A DNA stretch of 64,000 nt from Opitutales bacterium (GCA_020831525.1 JAFIGH010000002.1:1-64000), one strand, 5' to 3'; counted from the stretch's first letter, positions 1 through 9,055 are shown. A program made the numbers and translations. Notes: generated from the letters alone by a model not told the origin.

Positions 1-97
1 TTTTTCTTTTTGATTTTGGTTTTTTTTTTTTATATGGGTGATGGGGTTTTTGGGGGTTTGGGTTAGTGGTGTTGTGGTTTCTGGCGGCGGCGGTGCC

Positions 98-134
98 CGT
101 AGGCTGAAGCTTCAGCGAGCCTTGGTTGCGGTTG
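98..134. repeat. 37-bp direct repeat with palindromic core, copy 1
   Basis: Matches 186-222 at 34 of 37 positions. The core GCTGAAGCTTCAGC (102-115 region) is a perfect 14-bp palindrome in this copy. It resembles a small dispersed repeat rather than a coding element. Confidence 0.7.
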
Positions 135-185
135 GTGTGGTGGAGGGCGTACCTCCGTGTGCGCCGTGTGGTTGAAGTGGTGGAA

Positions 186-222
186 CGTAGGCTGAAGCTT
201 TAGCGAGGCATGGTTGCGGTTG
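186..222. repeat. 37-bp direct repeat, copy 2
   Basis: Second copy of the repeat at 98-134, with three substitutions; one (C to T) breaks the palindrome of the core to GCTGAAGCTTTAGC. The copies start 88 bp apart. Confidence 0.7.
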
Positions 223-327
223 ATGCGGTGGATCGTAGTAGCTGCCAGACCTTGGGTCGGCAGCCTTGCGGCGGGAGAGGGAGACGAAGACGAAGAAGAA
301 GACGAAGAGGGAGAGGGAGAGGAGGAG

Positions 328-2127
328 TTAGTCGGTGAGGGTGGCGATTTCGCTGACTCGGTTGAGGGCGAAGGCACCGCGGGAGCGGTAGGTGCGGGAG
401 GCGCCGTCGCGCCCGTGCAGGAGGACGGTTTCCTCGTAGGTGCCGGAAAGGGTGCCGCTGCCGGCCGTGACATTGGCGAAATCGCCGCCGGGGGCCTGCA
501 CGCGGAGGGTGATGCGGCGCTCGATACCGTAGGATTCCACACCCTGCGGGAGGGTTTGTTCGAAGCGGGCGTCAAGGTTGTCGTGGTCGGGATGGTAGGT
601 GTGGACGAAGGGATTTGCCGCGTGGTCGTCGTAAGGCGCGAAAACCGTCGTTTCGATCTCAGCCGCTTCGTTGAGGGGCCCGTTGAAGGTCCACGAGGCG
701 TTGCCGCTTGTCCACGGGAGGTGGGCTGCGCTGATGCGCCGGGCGGAGGCGAGGCGGTCGGGGTGGAGCACGCTCTGGTCCTTTGTCAGCACGGTGTTTT
801 CGTCGTCGATCATGCCGTGGTAGACGCGTTGCAGGAGGGTGGCATTGCCGCTGCCATTGTTGTGAATGATCAACCGCAGCGGAAAGGCCCGCGCCACCGC
901 GCCGAAGGATTCGTCGATCTCTTCGGCGATGTAGGCGCCGTCTTCGTCCTGGGCGAGCCCGCCGGTGCCATCCACGGCGTAGTCGACGAGATAATGCGCG
1001 ACCTCGCCGACGAGGGCATTGCCCACCCAGAGGCCCTCGGTGGAAGCGATACCGGCGCTGACGGGCAGGTCGATCAGCGTCATTCCGGCGTCGTCGCTGA
1101 CGCGGAGAATACCCGCAAAGTGGTCGCCGGGAATTCCCTCGAGGGCGAAGCGGTCGAGGCCGACGACGACCTCTATATTCGCGCCGGCCTGGCCGACGGG
1201 TGCGAGCGTGAACGCGCCGTCCTCCTCGCTGAAGCGGGTGAAGGGGAAGGTGAGGTCGCTCATGTCCTGCTCGCCGCGAAGGAGGAGGGGGACGTTGCCG
1301 GCGACGACCGGTTCGCCCGCGGGCGCCGGCCCGGAGGGCAGGAGCCGGGCCGTGACCGTCACCGGTTCTTCGATCCGGTTGCGTATGCGGATGCGGAACT
1401 GCCCGCTCCGCGTCCCGAATTGAATTCCGTTGGGGTGTTGAAGCTCCACCTCGAAGGGGCCGAAGTAACGGTTGTATTCCTCCGAGCGCACCCAGTAGGC
1501 TTGGTTGCGGTGAAGCGGGGTATTGCGCAACTGCGGGGCGTGGATACGCTGCGGGTTTGTCGCACTGAAGGGACCGCCGACGTAGCGGTAGATCTCGGCA
1601 TGGTCGTGCAGGGAGCGCGCCGGGCCGAGGAAATCGCCCCACGTCGGCGGGCTGGTGCGGGGCGTGGGAAAGCCGATGAAATTCATGCCCGAGCTGGTCC
1701 ACCGCTGCGCCGGCGGCACGGGCTTGCCGACGAGGGTCCATGTGTAGTCGGGTGTGCCGTCGGCCACGCGCACGAGGGCCGCCGCGTTGCCCGGCAGCCG
1801 TTGCATGGGCGAGGCGCCCGCCCAGTAACGGTCCCAGCGCAGCCACTCCGTGCTGCCCGACTGCGGGGCCTGCAAGGAATCAAAAAACTGCAGCGCCGGC
1901 CCCGGCGGCGACCAAACCCAGATTTCTTCAATCGGGTTCTCAGGATCGCTGCCCACCAGCTGGTTGAGCGTGGCGTGCGAGGCGTCGATGTGTAAGTAGA
2001 CGGCGTTCCAACCCGCTTTCAGTTCAAATTGCTCGGTGGTCCACTGGGCGTGGGCCGTCAGACACGTTAGGAACAAGGCCGCAGTGAGAGCGTGGCCGCG
2101 GAAGCGGGCCGGGCTGTGCGATTTCAT
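328..2127 (-). CDS. Secreted protein of unknown function, 599 aa
   Basis: Start chosen at 2127 because the protein then opens with a clean signal peptide (KSHSPARFRGH, then a hydrophobic core, cleavage after AHA near residue 27). The upstream in-frame extension is Cys/Pro-rich and unlikely. The mature N-terminus begins with FELKAGWNAVYLHID, followed by Trp-rich stretches, a middle region rich in beta-type sequence, and a C-terminus ending in EIATLTD. No catalytic motif or transmembrane anchor is recognised. It is followed by repeat DNA and preceded by a 459-bp gap. Probably an extracellular beta-rich protein; function not assigned. Confidence 0.75.
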   Translation of the reverse strand: MKSHSPARFRGHALTAALFLTCLTAHAQWTTEQFELKAGWNAVYLHIDASHATLNQLVGSDPENPIEEIWVWSPPGPALQFFDSLQAPQSGSTEWLRWDRYWAGASPMQRLPGNAAALVRVADGTPDYTWTLVGKPVPPAQRWTSSGMNFIGFPTPRTSPPTWGDFLGPARSLHDHAEIYRYVGGPFSATNPQRIHAPQLRNTPLHRNQAYWVRSEEYNRYFGPFEVELQHPNGIQFGTRSGQFRIRIRNRIEEPVTVTARLLPSGPAPAGEPVVAGNVPLLLRGEQDMSDLTFPFTRFSEEDGAFTLAPVGQAGANIEVVVGLDRFALEGIPGDHFAGILRVSDDAGMTLIDLPVSAGIASTEGLWVGNALVGEVAHYLVDYAVDGTGGLAQDEDGAYIAEEIDESFGAVARAFPLRLIIHNNGSGNATLLQRVYHGMIDDENTVLTKDQSVLHPDRLASARRISAAHLPWTSGNASWTFNGPLNEAAEIETTVFAPYDDHAANPFVHTYHPDHDNLDARFEQTLPQGVESYGIERRITLRVQAPGGDFANVTAGSGTLSGTYEETVLLHGRDGASRTYRSRGAFALNRVSEIATLTD

Positions 2128-2586
2128 GTTGTGACCGGAAGATATGGAAGGACAGGCACCGTTCCGGTGGGAACGGACTGGAGAAGGCATTGAATCCAGT
2201 CCCGTTGAACAAAATGTGGAGATGCCGCACTGCGGACAGCGTAACACCGGACAATGATGTGTTCGCGTTACCGGAAGGAAGCCGGGGATGTTGTAACACC
2301 GGATAACGGGGTTGTGTCAAGAAAACTTATCGAAAAAATAAGTAGACTTAATGCCCCAGACAACGCTGCTGCTGACCCCGGTTGTATCCGGATAAGCCGG
2401 TGAGGCGAATGCAGCGTGGCTTCCTGCCCGCTGTTCGCACAGAAACTCCTCATGCAATGGCGGCTTATAGGGGCGGCCACCGGTTTTGGCGGGAATCGAG
2501 AAGCGATCGTGCAGCGGGGGCGAGGAAAGCCGGACCACAACGGCCGCCGGAGCCGACTTTGTGGTCCGAGGAGTTCTCCGCCGTTG
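2128..2586. other. Intergenic region with GTAACACCGG repeats and an inverted repeat
   Basis: No gene is supported. It holds two copies of GTAACACCGGAYAA (2241-2254 and 2293-2306) 52 bp apart, upstream of the 599-aa secreted protein, and a perfect 10-bp inverted repeat CGGACCACAA / TTGTGGTCCG (2531-2540 and 2559-2568) just past the stop of the next minus-strand gene, where it could act as a transcription end signal although no T-run follows. Confidence 0.5.
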
Positions 2587-3312
2587 TTACGGAGAAGTCC
2601 GCGAATAGGCGGCACGGCGGTTTGCTTCGAAATCGCGGAAGATACGGGCGCGCAACGAGTCGTCGGGCTCCGGCGTGACCGCTGGACGGCGGTACACGGG
2701 GGGACGGTGCCATACCCGCGGCGCATAGGGATAGAAAGAGGGGCATGGAACGCTGAAATACCGTCCTGTCCGGCGGATATCCGGCGAACGCGGCCATGAA
2801 TCCGGTGGAACCGCCGCGCGGTGCGGCGACTCTGCAGCCCTGTGCTCGCGTTCGATTTCGCGCGAGAGCGCGTACAGAGTGGGTTCGATAGAAATTCCGG
2901 GATAGTCCGCCGCAAATTGGCGCCAGAAGGCGAGTCGTTCGTCCGCCGGCAACCGCCGGAAGTCCGGATCGGCGAGAGTGGCGAGCCGCAAGGCTTCGCC
3001 CTCTTCCCGACGGCTGTCGGCATCTGCGGCGGCCTTTTCCTCCCTGCGGGCTTCGTGGGCCTTGCGCGAGAGGAAAGCGTCGATGGTCATCAAATCCACC
3101 GTTTGAACGCGGCCCTCGCGCAGGAATATGCGCCCGCGCGGGTACTGAAGGACCTCCCGGTCGCCCATCCATGCGGTGCCGGTCGGCGGACCGAGAACGC
3201 GGATCGCCTTGTCGCGGGAGTCGCCGCGCTCCGGACTGACGGCTTGCGGGCTTCCGTGGGCGAGCGCTGCGGCAGCGAGGATAACGGTAAGGATGCGAAC
3301 GACAGGAGCCAT
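2587..3312 (-). CDS. Small secreted protein, BamE/SmpA-like N-terminus
   Basis: 241 aa from the ATG at 3312, which gives a signal peptide (MAPVVRILTVILAAAALAHG). Residues about 28-65 (AIRVLGPPTGTAWMGDREVL, then YPRGRIFLREGRV) resemble the short repeat of BamE/SmpA-type lipoproteins, in which a two-strand motif describes a glycine-rich turn and a basic strand. The middle is helical and charged (Glu/Arg-rich), and the C-terminal third is Pro/Tyr/Arg-rich. No lipobox is present, so it is likely periplasmic rather than a true BamE. Function unknown. Confidence 0.65.
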   Translation of the reverse strand: MAPVVRILTVILAAAALAHGSPQAVSPERGDSRDKAIRVLGPPTGTAWMGDREVLQYPRGRIFLREGRVQTVDLMTIDAFLSRKAHEARREEKAAADADSRREEGEALRLATLADPDFRRLPADERLAFWRQFAADYPGISIEPTLYALSREIEREHRAAESPHRAAVPPDSWPRSPDIRRTGRYFSVPCPSFYPYAPRVWHRPPVYRRPAVTPEPDDSLRARIFRDFEANRRAAYSRTSP

Positions 3313-3398
3313 CGTGTTGCAGCTTCGCACCGGCCCGGCCCGATGGCAAGTATGTTTGCCGATTCCGGCGGACCCGTTGCGCCGCGCGTTTGCGCCTG

Positions 3399-3893
3399 TC
3401 AATCCGTCACGTAGAGCTTTGGCGTGATGGCCCAGCGCAGTGCCCAGAACTCGTTGCCTGCATTCATGTGGATGGAAGGCACGGATTCGAGGCAGACAAG
3501 GCTGCCTTTTTTCATGCGCATGCCCATTCCGAGGTCGCGCCCACTGAGGAGGCGGGCGACGAGAAGGCTGAGGTGCGGGTTGTGCCCGACGATGAGGAGC
3601 GACTCTTCTGTTTCGCGCGCGATACGAACGGCTTCGTCCGTGTCGTCCTCGGGCGTGAGGCCGTTCACCGGCTCCGCCGCGACGCGCGTTTCCATTGCTT
3701 CGAGGCACAACACCGCGGTCTCCACCGCGCGCCGGTAGGGACTGTGGATCACGCGTCCGATATCGTTGATGCCCGTTTTGCGGAGGAAACGGCCCAACTG
3801 TTCCGCCGTCCGGCGGCCCTTCTTTGTGAGCGCCCTTTCCGGGTCGGGGTGGGTGGCTTCGGCTTCCGCGTGGCGTAAGATATAAAGTCGCAT
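3399..3893 (-). CDS. sixA: SixA-like phosphohistidine phosphatase
   Basis: 164 aa, the usual length of SixA. The histidine-phosphatase signature LRHAEA lies at residues 6-11 (phosphate-accepting His) and the second catalytic His is in IVGHNPHLSLL near residue 102. SixA proteins remove phosphate from histidine phosphotransfer proteins or, in some species, PTS components. It is divergent from the LacI-type regulator and shares a 175-bp intergenic region with it; the spacing gives no sign of an operon with the gene behind it. Confidence 0.88.
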   Translation of the reverse strand: MRLYILRHAEAEATHPDPERALTKKGRRTAEQLGRFLRKTGINDIGRVIHSPYRRAVETAVLCLEAMETRVAAEPVNGLTPEDDTDEAVRIARETEESLLIVGHNPHLSLLVARLLSGRDLGMGMRMKKGSLVCLESVPSIHMNAGNEFWALRWAITPKLYVTD

Positions 3894-4005
3894 GATACCT
3901 ATGTCATAGATTCGACAGGCGCGGAGGCCATAACATTCTGCAAGGCCGTGTGACCGCTGCCCGCGGTTTCCGCCGAAGATTGGGCGTGTTTTCGTTTGCC
4001 CTCAC

Positions 4006-4020
4006 TGCATAGTCAATGCA
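4006..4020 (+). promoter_or_regulatory. Putative LacI operator, lacI-type gene (autoregulation)
   Basis: TGCAT-AGTCA-ATGCA: a perfect inverted repeat with a 5-bp spacer, 48 bp before the regulator's start codon. The nine other sites in the locus have a 4-bp spacer, so this one is a variant. Suggests autoregulation; the match is seen, the binding is inferred. Confidence 0.6.
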
Positions 4021-4068
4021 TGCAAACGGTATTCAAGAATGACAAACTCCCCATTTTAACGCTCAGCC

Positions 4069-5145
4069 ATGCCACGCGCCAGTCAACACGAAATCGCCCG
4101 TATCCTCAACCTATCGCAACCCACGGTTTCCCGGTCGCTTGCTAATCATCCTGCCATCAACGCGGAGACGAAGGCGCTTGTCTGGGAGACGGCGGTGCGT
4201 CTCGGCTACCAGCAGAAGGTCAACCAACTGCGCAAAACCGGGCGCGGCGCGAAACCCCTCGTTGTGGGTATCGTTATTTCCATTCCGCACGAGCACCAGA
4301 GTAAGTCGGAGACGTTTCAGCTCGTGCTCAAGGGCATCTCCGAGAAGAGCGCCTCGGAAAACCTCTTGCTCGATGTTTTGCACCACGAACCCAAGGATGT
4401 GAAGAGCAAGTCGCTGCTGCGCCGGATCAAGCAAGCGGGCTGGCACGGCTGCATCCTCGTCCACCCGATGTCGCCGGAGGTCGTGCAGACCATTGCCCGC
4501 ACGGTGGCCACGGTGTCGATCATCGAGAACTACAGGAACGGCCACATCGACTGCGTGGATGTCGACCAGTCGGAGGGGATCTGCGGAATGGTCCGGCAGT
4601 TGATTGAAGCGGGGCACAAACGAATCGGATTCTACAGCTGGGTGTATCAGCTGGAGACTCCATGGGTGCAGCACCGTCTCGGCAGTTTCGTCGAAGGACT
4701 CTACCGTTGCGGCCTCGAGTTCAATGCGGGCGATTGCATTAACATCCATCTTTCGGAGACCCTCGAACCGAATGAAGCCGCCGCGCGCGCGGCGGAGCGG
4801 ATACGCAACGGAGTGACCGCCTTTTGCTGCGCCGCAGACCACCAGGCCTACAGCCTCATGACCGACTTGGCAGGGCAGGGCATCCGTGTTCCGAAGGATT
4901 GCTCAGTCACCGGTTTCGACGGGATCGATGTGCCGCAGGACCTTCCCGCGGTGGCGACCGTGCGGGTGCCCTACGACGAACTGGGGCGGTCTTCCGTCAA
5001 CCAGCTGTTGCGCCGCCTCGAACAGCCTACGGCACCCCGGCGCCACCTTCTGGTCGACGGTGAGTTGATCGTCGGCGGGTCGGTTGCGCCTCCGCCGTCC
5101 CCGCGCGCGGCGGCGAAGAAGAAGGCGCGGTCGAGACAAGCTTGA
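4069..5145 (+). CDS. LacI-family transcriptional regulator
   Basis: 358 aa. The N-terminal helix-turn-helix is clear (ASQHEIARILNLSQPTVSRS, residues 4-23, then SLANHPAIN and the hinge helix region). Residues about 63-335 form the periplasmic-binding-protein-like effector domain (begins LVVGIVISIPHEH; CSVTGFDGIDVPQDLPAVAT near residue 290). The C-terminal tail is Lys/Arg/Ala-rich. Such proteins bind palindromic operators and release or change on binding a sugar. It is the first gene of a polysaccharide-use locus, and a repeated palindrome of the sort LacI proteins bind lies upstream of its own gene and of the downstream units, so it is the best candidate for the locus regulator. Confidence 0.92.
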   Translation: MPRASQHEIARILNLSQPTVSRSLANHPAINAETKALVWETAVRLGYQQKVNQLRKTGRGAKPLVVGIVISIPHEHQSKSETFQLVLKGISEKSASENLLLDVLHHEPKDVKSKSLLRRIKQAGWHGCILVHPMSPEVVQTIARTVATVSIIENYRNGHIDCVDVDQSEGICGMVRQLIEAGHKRIGFYSWVYQLETPWVQHRLGSFVEGLYRCGLEFNAGDCINIHLSETLEPNEAAARAAERIRNGVTAFCCAADHQAYSLMTDLAGQGIRVPKDCSVTGFDGIDVPQDLPAVATVRVPYDELGRSSVNQLLRRLEQPTAPRRHLLVDGELIVGGSVAPPPSPRAAAKKKARSRQA

Positions 5146-5177
5146 AGAGCGGCGGGGAAGTGCCAGGCCTCCCCCCA

Positions 5178-5214
5178 ACAAAAAAAGCGCCCGGCAGCAT
5201 GGGCCGCCGGGCGC
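5178..5214 (-). terminator. Rho-independent terminator of the PEP-CTERM gene
   Basis: Perfect 9-bp stem GCGCCCGGC / GCCGGGCGC (5187-5195 and 5206-5214), loop of 10, followed on the minus strand by a run of seven T. Confidence 0.85.
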
Positions 5215-5247
5215 GTGAGAAGGATAATAGACCTCTTGTATCTTGGC

Positions 5248-5835
5248 TCAGCGCCGGCGACGGCGCAGGAGCACAAGACCGAGACCCACGGCGGCGAAGA
5301 TGAGCGCGTAGGTGCCCGGCTCGGGGATAAGCGTCGGGTTCATGAAGTCGAGGCTGGAGCCCTCCGCGACATTGAAGAGTACGCCGACTTGGTAAATGTT
5401 CGAACCGTCGCCAGTGGGGGTGAACGTGATCGTGTTCAGGCCTTCCGACAGCGGTGCGTTCGGGAATTCATCGAGCCATGCGTAGGTCGACGAAAAACCT
5501 TTCGACCAGATAAGGGCGGTCGGCGCGGCCCCCACGAGGGAGAGATTGTCGATCTCCACCGTGAAGGTGTATTCCATGCCGGGTGTCAGGGTACCGGCGA
5601 ATTCTTGGTAGAAATTCACCTCCGTGTTGGTCGCGGCGTTGACTGTCGCGGCATTTCCGCTGATGGAGACGTATCCGGCGCCGACGGGATCGCCGATTTC
5701 ACCGGGGCCGCCGCCGCCGTCAAAGACGAACCAACTATCAATGCCGGCGGCGAAGTCGGCGTTCATCATCAGATTTCCAAACAGCGACGAGGCCGGGAGC
5801 AGCCCGATCGCGAGGAGTGTGTGTAGTTTTTTCAT
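5248..5835 (-). CDS. PEP-CTERM protein, 195 aa
   Basis: Signal peptide at residues 1-20 (MKKLHTLLAIGLLPASSLFG), a beta-rich middle that looks like a small jelly-roll (MMNADFAAGIDSWFVFDGGG near residue 23), and a textbook PEP-CTERM tail: IPEPGTYALIFAAVGLGLVL followed by LRRRRR. PEP-CTERM tails direct proteins to an exosortase at the outer surface or into extracellular polymer; no exosortase gene is in this window. AAAGGAAT before the ATG is a plausible ribosome site. A terminator follows and a palindromic operator (5915-5928) lies 80 bp upstream, placing it in the LacI-type regulon. The domain may bind carbohydrate, as many jelly-roll PEP-CTERM proteins are suspected to do. Confidence 0.85.
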   Translation of the reverse strand: MKKLHTLLAIGLLPASSLFGNLMMNADFAAGIDSWFVFDGGGGPGEIGDPVGAGYVSISGNAATVNAATNTEVNFYQEFAGTLTPGMEYTFTVEIDNLSLVGAAPTALIWSKGFSSTYAWLDEFPNAPLSEGLNTITFTPTGDGSNIYQVGVLFNVAEGSSLDFMNPTLIPEPGTYALIFAAVGLGLVLLRRRRR

Positions 5836-5914
5836 ATCATTCCTTTACCGAGGATTTTGGTTAGCGTTTCGTGTTTTCCGCGCTGGAAAATAGCCCCAGC
5901 GCCGGAGAGTGTTT

Positions 5915-5928
5915 TGCATAATAATGTA
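5915..5928 (-). promoter_or_regulatory. Putative LacI operator, PEP-CTERM gene
   Basis: TGCATAATAATGTA, one base from a perfect TGCAT-N4-ATGCA palindrome; 80 bp upstream of the PEP-CTERM start. Confidence 0.65.
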
Positions 5929-6028
5929 TTGTTCTGCAAGGGAAATCTGTCGCACGGCAAAAACTTCTGCATGATTTCGCCGAAGACAGAGATCCCGGAT
6001 TCAATCGACCGATCTCGTGGTCCCGTGG

Positions 6029-8965
6029 TTAGAAGGAGAGCCCGAAATTCATGCGCCAGGACATGCCCGGTGCTCGGATGAGGCCGTATTGCGAGCGGTC
6101 GTTGAAGAGATTATCGACATTGAGCTGTATGTAGGCGTCGTGTTCACGGATGTTCCACGAGTATTTGACCATGGCATTGATGGTGAGGCGTGGATCGGTG
6201 AAGGCCTTGATTGTTTCGCCGGTTTCGTTTTGCTTGCGCTGGCCGGCGGAGGTGAAGGCGGAGGCGTATTCACGCTTGCTCTCCCATGTGCCGCCGAGGC
6301 CGAGTTGCAGACCGTCGAGGAACTCCTCGAAGGTGTAGGAGGCCCATGCGCTGACGACGTGTTTCGGCGTGTCGTCGAGGGCCTCGCCCTTGCCCCAGCC
6401 GATGCCGGACCAGCTTGCGGTGTCGGAGTTGGGCAGACCCGGCGTGTCGCCGCCCGGATAGGCGACCTCTGGGTCGACACCCGCGAGCCCCCAGTTGGAG
6501 TTGGGAAAGTACCAGGATGCCCAGCGGTCCCAGTTGCCCTCTGCATAGTCATAGGTGACAAAGTTGCCCGGATTGACGACTTCGCGCTTCACGTGCGAAT
6601 AGTTCAAAACGATCTGCAGGTTGTCCCGGGGAGAGAGAATCATCTGCACCTCGATGCCCTCCGATTTGTCGGAAATGGCTTGGAAGAAATCACCCTCGGC
6701 CCAGTCCTGCGCGGCGGTGTTGACGACCGGGTCGTCGCGGCCTTCGTAGAGGAAGCCCGGCCACGGGTCGTTGTCGGTGCGTTCTTCGCGCGGAAGGGCG
6801 AATTCGTCCTTGAGGGCGGCGAAGACGGCGTCGAGGTAGGCGGCGCCCTCGGGCGTGGAGGCGTTGATGTAGGTGAACTCGGAGCGCCCGTCTTCGCTCA
6901 TCTGCTCGAAAATCGCGCCGGAGGCCCGTGCCGCGGCCCACTCATCAGCGGCGGCTTCGAGGTAGCGGTTGCCCGCCTGCCGCTCGAGATTCACTTCGTC
7001 GAGGCGGTAAACGATGTCAGCATTGCGGTCGAAGTTGCCTTTGATCGGCGCCGGTGCCCACCAGTAGCTGAAGGGCACACCTTCGCGTTCGATGCGGAAG
7101 GCGCTCACCGTGGCGGAGAGGCGGCTGTCGAAGAAGTCGAACTTCAGGCCGACTTCCCGTGCCTTCGCGACGGAGGATTCAAGGGCTTGGCCAATGCCGT
7201 CGCGCTGGCCGTCAAAATTGGGCTCCACGCCCTCGGACTGAAGGGCGAAGATATTGATGCCCTTGGTGATTTCAAAGCTGGCGCCGAACTGGGTCGTCGT
7301 CTTGCTCACCGTTGTGTCGGGGAAGAACTGGCGGCCCGCGCGCGAGCCGATGAGTTCAAAGAATCCGTCTTTCGAAGAAGTCTCGTCGCGGCGGATACCG
7401 CCGATGAGGAAGAGGCGCTCGTTTATGAAGCGGCCTGAGTAAACGAGGTATAGACCGGTGTTCTCGGTTTTGTCGCCGGACAGTTGGGTCGCCCGGAAAG
7501 GCAGGTTGGGCGAGCCGTCGTACTGCGTGTCGAAGCGGATCGGTTCCGGGTCGGTCGGATTGCGGTAGCGGAAGTTGTCGTTGTCCGGGCTGCCCGCTGT
7601 TCCGAAGCCGACATTGTCGTTTTGTTGCAGCTCATACGAGAACCCGACAAGGAGGTTGTGCTCCGAATTGAGCCAGCGGCTTCCTTCGAAGTAGCGGTCG
7701 CGGAGATTCACTTCCGCGCGGACCTGATCCCACTCCGTGTGTTCTTCGGAGCCCACCCAGTTGTATTGAAGGACGGCGTTGTCCACGTCGACGACAACGT
7801 CGGTGTCCCGCCCGTCGATGATCTGCCGGGCGCGGATGGTGGCGAGGTGCGGCTGCGCGCGCGGCGCGGCGGAGTTGGTCGCGATGCCGCCGAAGACATC
7901 GCGCCAGCGGAAGCGCCGGTCGGAATGGTTGTAACCGACCATGAGGTTGATTTTTTCGCCGATGCCCTGCTGCCAGTCGAGGTTGAAGTTCCACGCGTCG
8001 GTGATGAGGAAGGTGTCCGGACCGGACCAACGGAAGGTGCGCGGGTTCTTCCCCTCGAATTCAAGCATCCCGAAAGTCTCCAGCCGGTCGGCTTGGAAAA
8101 TGGGAATACCCGTGATCGTGGGTGAGCGCACGCTGAGGAATCCGATGCCGTTGTCGTGCGCCTTTCCTGCTTCGAAATCGAGCGTGATCTTCGTCCGCCG
8201 GAACGGTGACCACTCCAGGACGGGAGAGATGAACCAGCGGTCGTGCGTGTTGAAATCGGTGAAGTGTTCGCGGTCTTCGTAGGCCGCCGTGAGGCGGTAG
8301 CCGAGATTGCCCGGGAGCGGACCCGTGACATCCAGCGTAGCCCGCCGCCATTCGTCCGATCCGTAGCCGAGCGTGATGTGCTGCTCGCTGTGGGGCAGCG
8401 GTGCCTTCGGGAGATAATTGACGACGCCGCCGAAATTACCCACCCCGTAAAGCAGGGCACTCGGGCCGCGCACGACTTCCACACGCTCAATGTTGATGGT
8501 GTCGGTGGCGTGCTGGCGGCGGAATCCCTTACGAAGTGTGTTGTTGGTGACGAATCCGCGGATCTTGAAAGAGGAATCCGTCTTGTTGGCCGTGCTGCCT
8601 TCGGGGTTGTTCACATTGCCGAAGCCGCCTGTGCCGCCCCCGCTGAAGGCGTCGTTCTGCGACTGCAGGACGATCCCCGCGCTGTAGCGCAGGCTTTCGC
8701 GCAGGTCCGAGGAACCGGTGTCGCGGATAAATTCGGAGGTCAGCACCTCGATTGTCAGCGGCATGTCCTGGATGAGCACGCTCAGGCGCGATCCGGTGAC
8801 GGCGTTGGCCGCGTAGTAGCCGCGGTCGCCGTCGGTCACGACTTCAAAGGGCGAAAGCTCGTAGACGGCGTCATCATCCTGGGCCGTGAGCGGTGCCGCA
8901 AAAGCGGTCAGGAGTCCGAGAAAACACGCGGCGGCCGCGCGGCGGGGTAGAGTCAAGGATTTCAT
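6029..8965 (-). CDS. TonB-dependent outer-membrane receptor
   Basis: 978 aa, typical of the family. Signal peptide to about residue 28; then YELSPFEVVTDGDRGYYAAN, the TonB-box-like segment common in Opitutae receptors. The plug domain spans roughly residues 55-200 (VVRGPSALLYGVGNFGGVVN is the classic plug motif near residue 170). The rest is a beta-barrel ending in aromatic residues (MSWRMNFGLSF). Such receptors import oligosaccharides, siderophores or cobalamin across the outer membrane using TonB energy. No SusD partner is present, as usual outside Bacteroidota. An operator-like palindrome about 90 bp upstream puts it under the same control as the glucanases, so a beta-glucan oligosaccharide is the likely substrate (inference). 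No Shine-Dalgarno sequence is evident before the ATG. Confidence 0.93.
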   Translation of the reverse strand: MKSLTLPRRAAAACFLGLLTAFAAPLTAQDDDAVYELSPFEVVTDGDRGYYAANAVTGSRLSVLIQDMPLTIEVLTSEFIRDTGSSDLRESLRYSAGIVLQSQNDAFSGGGTGGFGNVNNPEGSTANKTDSSFKIRGFVTNNTLRKGFRRQHATDTINIERVEVVRGPSALLYGVGNFGGVVNYLPKAPLPHSEQHITLGYGSDEWRRATLDVTGPLPGNLGYRLTAAYEDREHFTDFNTHDRWFISPVLEWSPFRRTKITLDFEAGKAHDNGIGFLSVRSPTITGIPIFQADRLETFGMLEFEGKNPRTFRWSGPDTFLITDAWNFNLDWQQGIGEKINLMVGYNHSDRRFRWRDVFGGIATNSAAPRAQPHLATIRARQIIDGRDTDVVVDVDNAVLQYNWVGSEEHTEWDQVRAEVNLRDRYFEGSRWLNSEHNLLVGFSYELQQNDNVGFGTAGSPDNDNFRYRNPTDPEPIRFDTQYDGSPNLPFRATQLSGDKTENTGLYLVYSGRFINERLFLIGGIRRDETSSKDGFFELIGSRAGRQFFPDTTVSKTTTQFGASFEITKGINIFALQSEGVEPNFDGQRDGIGQALESSVAKAREVGLKFDFFDSRLSATVSAFRIEREGVPFSYWWAPAPIKGNFDRNADIVYRLDEVNLERQAGNRYLEAAADEWAAARASGAIFEQMSEDGRSEFTYINASTPEGAAYLDAVFAALKDEFALPREERTDNDPWPGFLYEGRDDPVVNTAAQDWAEGDFFQAISDKSEGIEVQMILSPRDNLQIVLNYSHVKREVVNPGNFVTYDYAEGNWDRWASWYFPNSNWGLAGVDPEVAYPGGDTPGLPNSDTASWSGIGWGKGEALDDTPKHVVSAWASYTFEEFLDGLQLGLGGTWESKREYASAFTSAGQRKQNETGETIKAFTDPRLTINAMVKYSWNIREHDAYIQLNVDNLFNDRSQYGLIRAPGMSWRMNFGLSF

Positions 8966-9055
8966 AAGCTTTGGATTGGGTTGGTGGGCGGAGTCCGTCC
9001 GCGAGGTATTTCGCGTCCTATCATTCCGGGCACGGACATCGGGTCAATATAAAAA

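Larger units (their letters stand above)
1..327. other. Intergenic low-complexity and repeat DNA
   Basis: No convincing gene is seen. The first 35 bases are almost pure T, followed by a G/T-rich stretch. Two near-identical 37-bp direct repeats (98-134 and 186-222) and a purine-only tract (about 281-330, GA-rich, running into the end of the next gene) make up much of the rest. Reading frames here give only Pro/Ser- or Gly/Glu-rich translations with no domain. Confidence 0.6.

Noticed and set aside
214-1995. Large plus-strand open frame opposite the 599-aa gene
   Set aside because: Ala/Gly/Val/Arg-rich with no signal peptide or domain; it is the shadow of the minus-strand gene in high-GC DNA.
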